Program-made: the position numbers and the translations under genes
Shown here: positions 49,568-56,517 of the stretch, piece after piece
Numbering within the stretch: position 1 is the stretch's first letter
Layout of the letters: every line of letters begins with the position of its first letter
Source of the DNA: Streptomyces sp. BK340
Lineage (GTDB): Bacteria > Actinomycetota > Actinomycetes > Streptomycetales > Streptomycetaceae
Length of the DNA stretch: 64,000 bases
NCBI RefSeq assembly: GCF_007827595.1
Contig: NZ_VISR01000001.1
Location: 186,001-250,000 of the forward strand
Direction of reading: 5' to 3'
Notes under the pieces: model-generated
What the model saw: the letters and a program-made list of their open reading frames with translations, nothing else
Database searches by the model: none
What the model was told of the DNA's origin: nothing

Positions 49568-50053
49568 GTGAACGTGATCGATGGGCCGTTCTTCGTGCTG
49601 GCCGTACTGGGTGTGCTGGGGACCGGGCTGGTGGCCGGGGTGTTCTGCGGGTTCTCGACCTTCGTGATGCGCGGGCTGGCCGCGCTGCCTGCGGCGCAGG
49701 GCGTCGCCGCGATGAAGGCGATCAACGTGGCGGCCGTGCGGCCCGCCTTCATGCTGGTGTTCATGGGCTCGGCGGCGCTGTGCGCGACGACCGCGGTGGT
49801 GACGTTCGTGGTGTGGCCCGACGCGGGCAAGGCGGAGCTGCTGCTGGGCAGCGCTCTGTATCTGTTCGGCTCCTTCGGGCTGACCATGGTCGCGAACGTG
49901 CCCCGCAACGACAGGCTGGCCCGGATGGCCCCGGGCAGCCCCGAGGCCACGGCGTACTGGCCGCGGTACGTGCGCGAGTGGACGGTCTGGAACCACGTCC
50001 GCACGGTCGCCTCCGCCGCGGCCGCCGTCGTGTACGTGCTGGCCCTCGCCTGA
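49568..50053 (+). CDS. DUF1772-type membrane protein, 161 aa
   Basis: Four-span membrane protein: helices at about residues 8-30, 56-78, 84-105 and 138-160. The anthrone-oxygenase-like DUF1772 pattern NVPRNDRLARM and a conserved late Trp/His (EWTVWNHVRTVASAAAAV) are visible. Some members are anthrone oxygenases in polyketide pathways, most are uncharacterised. GTG 49568, with GTG 49574 as alternative. No polyketide genes lie nearby, so a housekeeping or stress role is as likely. 185 bp upstream of gltD on the same strand. Confidence 0.85.
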   Translation: MNVIDGPFFVLAVLGVLGTGLVAGVFCGFSTFVMRGLAALPAAQGVAAMKAINVAAVRPAFMLVFMGSAALCATTAVVTFVVWPDAGKAELLLGSALYLFGSFGLTMVANVPRNDRLARMAPGSPEATAYWPRYVREWTVWNHVRTVASAAAAVVYVLALA

Positions 50054-50238
50054 GCCTGTCCTGTACGGGATCGGGGAGGCGGCGGGCCGGGAGCTGAGGA
50101 AAACCGCTCAGAAAGCGCTGTCGGCCACTCTGCGTGCGGGTCGGGGTGGACGTATCGTGGCCGAAAGAGTGCCGCCCGATGACGCACGGCCCGTCGTACA
50201 TCGAGTACCTCCGGTACACGTACGCGAGGAAGACGACC

Positions 50239-51726
50239 ATGGCCGATCCCAAGGGGTTCATGACCACGCCGCGCCAGGAGTGGCCGCGGCGGCCCGTCGA
50301 GGAACGGGTCAGGGACTGGGACGAGGTCTACGTCCCGGGAGCGCTGCTGCCGATCGTCAGCAAGCAGGCGGACCGCTGCATGGACTGCGGCATCCCGTTC
50401 TGCCACGACGCCTGCCCGCTGGGCAATCTGATCCCCGAGTGGAACGACCTGGTCTCCCGCGAGGACTGGCGGGCCGCGAGCGACCGGCTGCACGCGACGA
50501 ACAACTTTCCCGAGTTCACCGGGAGGCTGTGTCCGGCGCCCTGCGAGGCCGGGTGCGTGCTGGCGATCAACCAGCCGGCCGTGACCATCAAGAACGTCGA
50601 GTGCGCGATCGCCGACCGGGCGTGGGAGGAGGGTTTCACCCCGCCGCGGCCTCCGGACCGGCTGTCGGGAAAGACCGTCGCGGTGATCGGCTCCGGGCCG
50701 ACCGGGCTCGCCGCGGCGCAGCAGCTGACCAGGGCCGGGCACACGGTCGCCGTGTACGAGCGGGACGACCGGATCGGGGGCCTGATGCGGTACGGCATCC
50801 CCGAGTTCAAGATGGAGAAGCGGCATCTGGACCGGCGGCTCGCCCAGATGCGGGCCGAGGGGACGAGGTTCCGTACGTCGACGGTGGTCGGGCGGGATGT
50901 CCCGGCGGACGATCTGCGGACCCGCTACGACGCGGTGGTGGTGGCCACGGGTGCGACGGCCTGGCGGGAGCTTCCGGTGCCGGGCCGGGAGTTGACCGGG
51001 ATACACCAGGCGATGGTGTACCTGCCGCTGGCCAACCGGGTGTGCGCGGGGGATCTGGAGGCCTCGCCGCTGTCCGCGGCCGGAAAGCATGTGGTGATCG
51101 TGGGTGGCGGCGACACCGGAGCTGACTGTCTGGGCACCGCGGTGCGCGAGGGGGCCGCGTCGGTGACCCAGCTGGACATCTACGCGCAGCCGGGTACCGA
51201 GCGCGACGAGGAGGCCGAGCCGTGGCCGACGTACCCGAAGCTCTACCGGCTGTCCGCCGCGCACGAGGAGGCGCGGGACCTGCGGACGGCTCCGGCGGCG
51301 GACGCGGACGCGAGGCTGTTCGCGGCGTCCACGCTCCGCTTCGCCGGGGACGACAGCGGGCACGTGCGGTCGCTGCACCTGGTCGAGGTGGACGAGCGGC
51401 GGCAGCCGGTGCAGGGCACCGGGCGGACACTGCCCGCCGACCTGGTGCTGCTCGCCCTCGGTTTCTCCGGGCCCGACCGGGAGGACGGCCTGGTCGACCA
51501 GTTGGGACTGTTGATGGAGCCACGAGGCACGATCGCTCGCGACAGCGGCTTCGCGACCAACGTCGCCGGCGTGTTCGCCGCCGGGGACGCGGCGCGTGGA
51601 CAGTCGCTCATCGTGTGGGCGATCGCGGAGGGGCGGGCGGTGGCGGCGGCCGTGGACCGTTACCTGACGGGAAGTTCACGGCTGCCGTCGCCGATATCTG
51701 CGCATGACCGGCCGATGTCCGTGTGA
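50239..51726 (+). CDS. gltD: glutamate synthase small (beta) subunit, 495 aa
   Basis: NADPH-oxidising subunit that passes electrons to the large subunit GltB for making glutamate from glutamine and 2-oxoglutarate. The N-terminal iron-sulfur segment is CMDCGIPFCHDACPLGN and CPAPCEAGCVL. The FAD motif is AVIGSGPTGLAAAQQL, the NADPH motif VIVGGGDTGADC, and the C-terminal FAD-binding GVFAAGDAARGQSLIVWAI. ATG 50239 has GAGGAAG 7 bases upstream. No gltB is adjacent, so the large subunit must be encoded elsewhere; alternatively this is a stand-alone GltD-like reductase. Confidence 0.92.
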   Translation: MADPKGFMTTPRQEWPRRPVEERVRDWDEVYVPGALLPIVSKQADRCMDCGIPFCHDACPLGNLIPEWNDLVSREDWRAASDRLHATNNFPEFTGRLCPAPCEAGCVLAINQPAVTIKNVECAIADRAWEEGFTPPRPPDRLSGKTVAVIGSGPTGLAAAQQLTRAGHTVAVYERDDRIGGLMRYGIPEFKMEKRHLDRRLAQMRAEGTRFRTSTVVGRDVPADDLRTRYDAVVVATGATAWRELPVPGRELTGIHQAMVYLPLANRVCAGDLEASPLSAAGKHVVIVGGGDTGADCLGTAVREGAASVTQLDIYAQPGTERDEEAEPWPTYPKLYRLSAAHEEARDLRTAPAADADARLFAASTLRFAGDDSGHVRSLHLVEVDERRQPVQGTGRTLPADLVLLALGFSGPDREDGLVDQLGLLMEPRGTIARDSGFATNVAGVFAAGDAARGQSLIVWAIAEGRAVAAAVDRYLTGSSRLPSPISAHDRPMSV

Positions 51727-51753
51727 GGAAGCGGGAGTTGCGGCCTGCGGGCG

Positions 51754-52314
51754 TCAGCGGCGCCTCTCGTCCGTCCCCGCCACCTTCCCGGTCGCCAGCG
51801 CCACCCGGTTCCATGTGTTGATCGTGAGGATCAGGGCCAGGACCTGGGCCAGTTCCGCCTCGTCGAACTGGGCGGCGGCCTGGGCGTAGACCTCGTCGGG
51901 GACGCCCGCGCCGGCCACCAGGGTGACCGCCTCGGTCAGGGCGAGAGCGGCCTGCTCCTTCGGGGTGAAGAAGTGCCGGGCCTCTCGCCAGACGGCGACC
52001 ATGTGCAGCCGGTCCTCGCTCTCGCCGGCCTTGCGGGCGTCGTTGGTGTGCATGTGGAGGCAGTAGGCGCAGTGGTTGAGGTGCGAGGCACGGATCTGGA
52101 TCAGTTCGACGAGGGCCGGTTCGAGGCCGGCACGGGCGGCGGCGTCGAAGCCGATGAGGGCGCGGAAGGCCTTCGGGGCGGCCTTCGCGAAGTCCAGGCG
52201 GGTGCGGGCCGCCTCGGCCGCGTCGGTGGCCGCGGCAGGGGCGGGCGCGGGGGCGGCGGCCTGGGTGGCAGCGGGGGTGGTGGTCGCGGTGCCGATCGTG
52301 TTCGTCGTCGTCAT
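51754..52314 (-). CDS. carboxymuconolactone decarboxylase/AhpD-like protein, 186 aa
   Basis: AhpD-fold protein with the redox motif HCAYCLHMHTNDAR (C-x2-C plus the proton-relay His), typical of alkylhydroperoxidase D-type thiol peroxidases. The first 35 residues are an Ala/Thr/Pro-rich tail. The C-terminal helix ILTINTWNRVALATGK is typical of the family. The ATG is 7 bp from a TAGGTT -10, hence leaderless. Divergent from a MocR-type regulator 47 bp away, which probably controls it. Confidence 0.9.
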   Translation of the reverse strand: MTTTNTIGTATTTPAATQAAAPAPAPAAATDAAEAARTRLDFAKAAPKAFRALIGFDAAARAGLEPALVELIQIRASHLNHCAYCLHMHTNDARKAGESEDRLHMVAVWREARHFFTPKEQAALALTEAVTLVAGAGVPDEVYAQAAAQFDEAELAQVLALILTINTWNRVALATGKVAGTDERRR

Positions 52315-52321
52315 GTGTTCA

Positions 52322-52353
52322 AACCTATGGCTCTGAAAGACCGGCTGTAGGGT
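52322..52353. promoter_or_regulatory. overlapping divergent leaderless promoters of the AhpD-like and MocR genes
   Basis: Leftward -10 TAGGTT (minus strand 52322-52327), 7 bases from its ATG; rightward -10 TAGGGT (52348-52353), 8 bases from the ATG at 52362. Each promoter's -35 zone overlaps the other's -10, so binding of one protein could switch both. Confidence 0.6.
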
Positions 52354-52361
52354 GCATTTTC

Positions 52362-53783
52362 ATGGTGGATTCATGGGTCAATTCAGCGGAGCGGATCGGC
52401 GCCGACCTGCACCTGGAGCTGTCCGGGCCGGGCGGTCGGCGGGCGGCGCTGATCCAGGCGCTGCGTGAGGCCGTGCGCAGCGGACGGCTGGCGCCGGGCA
52501 CCCGGCTGCCGCCGTACCGCTCGCTCGCCGCCGACCTGGGCGTGGCCCGCAACACCGTCGCCGACGCGTACGCGGAGCTGGTCGCGGAGGGCTGGCTGAC
52601 CGCCCGGCAGGGCTCGGGCACCCGGGTCGCCGAGCGTGCGGAGCCCCTGCGGCACGCCGAGCGCGTGCCCGAGAAGACACCTCCACGCGCGCGTGGGCCG
52701 CGGCACGATCTGCGGCAGGGCACCCCGGACGCCTCGGCCTTCCCGAGGGCGGCCTGGTCGGCCGCGTACCGCAGGGCGTTGCAGGCGGCACCCAGCGAGG
52801 CGTTCGGGCCGGGCGACCCCGCCGGGCGCCGCGAGCTGCGGGAGGCGCTCACGGACTATCTGGCACGCGCGCGGGGGGTGCGCACCGAACCGGACCGGAT
52901 CGTGATCTGCTCCGGCTTCGCGCACGCCCTGCGGCTGCTGTTCGGGCAGGGCGGCGGAGGTGTGCTGCGCGGTCCGCTGGCCGTGGAGGCGTACGGCCTG
53001 GACTTCCACCGCGGGCTGCTCGCGGCGGCTGGAGTGCGGACCGTACCGCTCGCGCTGGACGAGCACGGGGCGCGGGTGGCGGAGCTGGGGCGGGAGCGGG
53101 CCACGCTGCTCACGCCCGCGCACCAGTTCCCGACCGGGGGTCCGCTGCATCCGGAACGCCGGGCGGCGGTGATCGACTGGGCACGCGCGCGGGGGGCGGT
53201 GGTTCTGGAGGACGACTACGACGGCGAGTTCCGGTACGACCGCAGACCCGTCGGCGCGCTCCAGGGGCTCGACCCGGAGCGGGTGATCCACATCGGCTCG
53301 GTCAGCAAGAGCCTGTCACCGGCACTGCGGCTGGGCTGGATGGTGCTGCCCGAGCGGTACGTCGGGCCGGTGCTCGCGGCCAAGGGGGAGCGGGAGGCGT
53401 GGGCGAGCGTGCCGGATCAGCTGGCGCTCGCGGACTTCGTGCTCTCCGGGTCGTACGACCGTCACGTACGGCGCATGCGGCAGTCGTACCGGCGCCGCCG
53501 TGACCGGTTGGTCGCGGCGCTCGCCGCACACGCGCCGCACATCGAGGTGACCGGCATCGCGGCCGGGCTGCACGCCGTGCTCAGGCTGCCGCCCGGCACC
53601 GAGCGGTCGGCGGTGAAGGCGGCCGCGTGGCAGGGGGTCGCCCTGGACGGACTGGCCGCGTTCCGGCACCCGCAGACGCGGATGCCGGCGGCCGACGGCC
53701 TGGTGGTCGGGTACGCAACGCCGCCGGAACACGCCTACGGTGCGGCGCTGGAGGCGTTGTGCGGGGTGCTGCCACCCGGGTGA
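52362..53783 (+). CDS. MocR-family PLP-dependent transcriptional regulator, 473 aa
   Basis: Fusion of a GntR-type winged helix (LPPYRSLAADLGVARNTVADAYAELVAEGWL, about residues 46-76) with an aminotransferase fold I domain (about 110-470). The PLP-binding Lys lies in HIGSVSKSLSPALRLGW; upstream EDDYDGEFRYDRRP is the PdxR/MocR-typical cofactor contact. Such proteins sense PLP, GABA or other amines and activate a divergent gene. Divergent from the AhpD-like gene with only 47 bp between, so that gene is the likely target, even though the MocR ligand classes do not obviously fit a peroxidase. Confidence 0.92.
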   Translation: MVDSWVNSAERIGADLHLELSGPGGRRAALIQALREAVRSGRLAPGTRLPPYRSLAADLGVARNTVADAYAELVAEGWLTARQGSGTRVAERAEPLRHAERVPEKTPPRARGPRHDLRQGTPDASAFPRAAWSAAYRRALQAAPSEAFGPGDPAGRRELREALTDYLARARGVRTEPDRIVICSGFAHALRLLFGQGGGGVLRGPLAVEAYGLDFHRGLLAAAGVRTVPLALDEHGARVAELGRERATLLTPAHQFPTGGPLHPERRAAVIDWARARGAVVLEDDYDGEFRYDRRPVGALQGLDPERVIHIGSVSKSLSPALRLGWMVLPERYVGPVLAAKGEREAWASVPDQLALADFVLSGSYDRHVRRMRQSYRRRRDRLVAALAAHAPHIEVTGIAAGLHAVLRLPPGTERSAVKAAAWQGVALDGLAAFRHPQTRMPAADGLVVGYATPPEHAYGAALEALCGVLPPG

Positions 53784-53827
53784 GAGTCATGGGCAGGTCG
53801 AGCAAGAAGCAATAGGCATCAGGCAGT

Positions 53828-54082
53828 TCAGGAGAGCAGGAAGTCGGCCTCCCCCGCCTTGGCGCCCTCGATGAACGCGGTCATCTCGTCCGTGGTGTAG
53901 ATCAGCGCCGGTCCGTCGGGGTCGGTCGACTGCCGTACGGCGATCCGGCCGTCGGCGAGCTTCATCGCCTCCAGGCAGTTTCCGCCGTTGCCGCCGCTCC
54001 AGGGCTTGTGCCACCCCTCGCTGCCCAACTCACGCGCGGGCATGCCGTTGTAGACGCGAGTGCGCGGCTCTATGTGATCCAT
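53828..54082 (-). CDS. DUF397-domain protein, 84 aa
   Basis: Typical small DUF397 protein: GSEGWHKPWSGGNGGNCLEAMKLADGRIAVRQSTDPDGPALIY, ending in a short helix (TAFIEGAKAGEADFLL). The family is almost confined to actinomycetes and nearly always follows a DUF5753-type HTH gene, as here, where the stop of that gene and this ATG are directly adjacent (TGA-ATG). In Streptomyces such pairs form WhiJ/AbaA-like developmental clusters and have been likened to toxin-antitoxin modules. Function unproven. Confidence 0.92.
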   Translation of the reverse strand: MDHIEPRTRVYNGMPARELGSEGWHKPWSGGNGGNCLEAMKLADGRIAVRQSTDPDGPALIYTTDEMTAFIEGAKAGEADFLLS

Positions 54083-54943
54083 TCACAGCTCCTTGCGGAG
54101 ATCCTGGAGGATCTCCTTCGTGCGTTGTGCCGTGGCGGCCTGCGCCGCCATGCGGTCCATGACCTCCAGGTGGGTCGCCACCTCGGAACGCGCGTCCAGG
54201 TAGACGGCGCCGGTCATGTACTCGCTGTAGACCATGTCCGGGAGTTCCGGCATGGCGAATCGGAACAGGACGAAGGGTCCGTACGTCCCCGGGTGGGGCC
54301 CGTTGGCGAACGGGGCGACCTGGAGCGTCACATTCGGCAGCGTCGTGGCCTCGAGCAACTTCTCGATCTGCGTACGCATCACCTCCGGGCCGCCGACCGG
54401 GCGGCGCAGGGCCGTCTCGTCCATCACCGCCCAGAAACGGGGGGCGTCGGTACGAGTCAGCAGTTCCTGGCGTTGCATGCGCAGCGCGACATGGCGCTCG
54501 ATGTCGTCGGGGCTGGTCTGGCCGATGGCACCCGACTTCAGCACGCCGCGCGCGTAGTCCTCGGTCTGCAGCAGACCGGGGACGAAGTGCGGCTCGTAGG
54601 AGCGGATGAGGGCGGCGGCGCCCTCCAGGCTGACGTACATCGAGAACCAGCCCGGCAGGATGTCGTGGAAACGCTGCCACCAGCCGGGCTTGTTGGCCTC
54701 CTCGGCCAGCTGGACGAAGAGGTCGGCCTCGGCCTCGGGAACTCCGTAGGCCTTCAGGAGCAGTTGCAGGTACGGGATCTTGAGGGCGACCTCGGCCATC
54801 TCCATACGGCGGATGGTGGCGGGGGCGACGCGGAGCACACCGGCGGCCTCCTCGCGCTTCAGCCCGGCACGCTCCCGCAGGTCCAGCAGGCGTCGGCCGA
54901 GGACCACCTGGCCCACGGTCGGCGCGGACCGCGGCTCGCTCAC
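54083..54943 (-). CDS. HTH-DUF5753 transcriptional regulator (WhiJ-like), 286 aa
   Basis: N-terminal XRE helix-turn-helix (about residues 12-65; LRERAGLKREEAAGVLRVAPATIRRME) and C-terminal DUF5753 domain (GWFSMYVSLEGAAALIRSYEPHFVPGLLQTEDYARGV; PFVLFRFAMPELPDMVYSEY). GTG 54943 has GGAGG 7 bases upstream; the frame runs to 55297 but without conserved sequence. Partner DUF397 follows without a gap. Divergently, an anti-sigma-type ATPase gene starts 221 bp away, completing the usual three-part WhiJ/AbaA-like cluster. Likely binds the palindromes at 55113-55149. Confidence 0.92.
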   Translation of the reverse strand: MSEPRSAPTVGQVVLGRRLLDLRERAGLKREEAAGVLRVAPATIRRMEMAEVALKIPYLQLLLKAYGVPEAEADLFVQLAEEANKPGWWQRFHDILPGWFSMYVSLEGAAALIRSYEPHFVPGLLQTEDYARGVLKSGAIGQTSPDDIERHVALRMQRQELLTRTDAPRFWAVMDETALRRPVGGPEVMRTQIEKLLEATTLPNVTLQVAPFANGPHPGTYGPFVLFRFAMPELPDMVYSEYMTGAVYLDARSEVATHLEVMDRMAAQAATAQRTKEILQDLRKEL

Positions 54944-55112
54944 GCTCCCACCTCCGACACAAGAGTCCGCTCCGGCAAAAGAATCCCGACAGCCCTGCGG
55001 CGCCGTTCGAAGACTCATTCGAAGATCCGGCCGGATCGACGACGGTCCCAATTGGCGCCGCTCGAGGTGCTGTTGCGAGCAGTGTGCCACGGCGGTTGAC
55101 CGAGTCACACAG

Positions 55113-55149
55113 CACTCTGCAATTTTCAGAGTGACACTTGCCAAGTGTC
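55113..55149. promoter_or_regulatory. two palindromes upstream of the anti-sigma-type ATPase gene
   Basis: CACTCTG (55113-55119) with CAGAGTG (55127-55133), then GACACTTG-c-CAAGTGTC (55133-55149), both perfect. They lie in the 221-bp space between the DUF5753 regulator and the ATPase gene. Two adjoining sites fit cooperative binding by that regulator. Confidence 0.65.
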
Positions 55150-55164
55150 CACGCCGGGGAGATA

Positions 55165-55803
55165 GTGGCAAGCGTGATTCCGTCCGCGCCCTTAGGAACA
55201 GACGCCGCCGCAGACCGCCTTGGTCCAGGTGCGGCAACGGGAGCAGCCCCCGGTGGGGGCGCTGCCGAGCGCCGGTTCCGCTTCGAGCTGGCCGCACATC
55301 CGGGTTCCCCCGCCCAGGCGAGACGCCTGGCGCGTGCCCGGCTGACCGGCTGGTCGGTGTGCGCGGACACCTGCGACAACGCGGCCCTCGTCATATCCGA
55401 GCTGGTCACCAACGCGATCGTGCACACCGCGAGCAGTCGCGTCGTGTGCGAGCTGCACGACCACGACGACATGGTCCGCATAGCCGTGCGTGACGAGGGT
55501 TGTGCGCCCGGCGAGCCCCACCCCTCCCCGCAGCGCCCCGATGAGGAGCACGGGAGGGGGTTGCTCCTCGTCGACGCGCTGTGCCAGGCCTGGGGTGCGC
55601 AGGAACACGGGCCGGGGCTGCTGGTCTGGGCCGAGCTGGCCCGTCAGACCGACGCGGCCCTCGGCACCGTGGAACCCCGCAACGACCTGGGCTGGGGTGC
55701 CCGCCCGAAGCCGGACGGCCCGCCGCCCGGTCCGGGCGAGGAGGAAGAGGCACAGGCCCGGTACCGGGCCCCGAAGCAGCGGCAAGCGTGGGAACAGCCG
55801 TGA
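55165..55803 (+). CDS. HATPase/anti-sigma-factor-like kinase, 212 aa
   Basis: Single-domain GHKL ATPase of the SpoIIAB/RsbW type, abundant in Streptomyces. N-box SELVTNAIVHTAS, G1 box VRDEGCAPGEPHP, G2 box EEHGRGLLLVDAL. A Pro/Gly-rich N terminus (about 35 residues) and a charged C-terminal tail of 50 residues flank the domain. Start uncertain: GTG 55165, GTG 55174 or TTG 55138; 55165 chosen as a compromise with GGGGAG just upstream. Probable partner of an anti-anti-sigma or sigma factor encoded elsewhere, and of the WhiJ-like cluster next door. Confidence 0.85.
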   Translation: MASVIPSAPLGTDAAADRLGPGAATGAAPGGGAAERRFRFELAAHPGSPAQARRLARARLTGWSVCADTCDNAALVISELVTNAIVHTASSRVVCELHDHDDMVRIAVRDEGCAPGEPHPSPQRPDEEHGRGLLLVDALCQAWGAQEHGPGLLVWAELARQTDAALGTVEPRNDLGWGARPKPDGPPPGPGEEEEAQARYRAPKQRQAWEQP

Positions 55804-56228
55804 GCGGCGCCGACGACTCCGGCCGGCCGCTCGGCCTGGACACCCTGGTCCGCCTCGGACGCCGGCAGCACACGCCGGCCACGGTCCGTCGTCTGCAGGT
55901 GCCGGAGGGCATGACGTCACCGCTGGGCTGTGACGCCGTGGCCGTACCCGACCGCCTCGGACCTCTGATCGTCCCGCGGCTGCCCCGGGTGGGCTGCGTG
56001 TACGCCGACGGCACCCACTGGTGGTGGATCCTCCCGTCGGACTCCGACTACGCCCTCCCCTGGCCTGCCCCCGCCCAGTACGCCCCCGGCGCCCTGGTCC
56101 CCGCCACCGCCCGCCTGATCCACCGCCCCGAGGGCACGGTCCCCTACACCCCGCCGATCCCCCTCTACCTGGCTCTGTGCCGGGTGACGGGGACCACCCC
56201 GGACTGGTCCCGAGCCGTCTCTGCGTGA
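55800..56228 (+). CDS. conserved hypothetical protein, 142 aa
   Basis: Not recognised. A soluble protein with an aromatic centre (THWWWILPSDSDYALPWP) and Pro-rich linkers; no transmembrane segment or catalytic motif. GTG 55800 overlaps the ATPase stop (GTGA), so it is translationally coupled to it and probably works with it. Proteins of this size and composition often follow HATPase genes in Streptomyces; function unknown. Confidence 0.7.
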   Translation: MSGADDSGRPLGLDTLVRLGRRQHTPATVRRLQVPEGMTSPLGCDAVAVPDRLGPLIVPRLPRVGCVYADGTHWWWILPSDSDYALPWPAPAQYAPGALVPATARLIHRPEGTVPYTPPIPLYLALCRVTGTTPDWSRAVSA

Positions 56229-56273
56229 GGCTGCGCCGGGCTCGGCCGACGGGGTGAGGCGAGGCCGGGACTC

Positions 56274-56324
56274 CTGACCGGCACCTCCTCCTGACCAGCA
56301 CCTCCTTCTGACCGGCACCTCCTC
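56274..56324 (+). repeat. three 17-bp tandem repeats
   Basis: CTGACCGGCACCTCCTC repeated at 56274, 56291 and 56308; the middle copy has two changes. A second 17-bp duplication, CACGCCCGCCACCGCCG, lies at 56383-56416. Both fill the 289-bp gap before the ABC exporter gene, which otherwise shows nothing clear. Confidence 0.85.
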
Positions 56325-56517
56325 GCTCGCCCGACGCAACAGCGTCACGTCAGGTCCCGGCCCCGCGTCCCGGCCCGACGGCCACGCCCGCCACCGCCGC
56401 ACGCCCGCCACCGCCGCACCCCCTACGCGCCCCCGGTGCCACCTCTCGCGCCCTGCCCCGCCGCCGGTCCGCCCGCGATAGTGGCCGTTCGGTCATGGGC
56501 CGCGGTGGAGGGGCACG

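Noticed and set aside
47749..51378. 1209-residue open frame on the minus strand across several plus-strand genes
   Set aside because: Covers four good genes in antisense; its translation is Arg/Pro/Ala-rich and shows no family motif.
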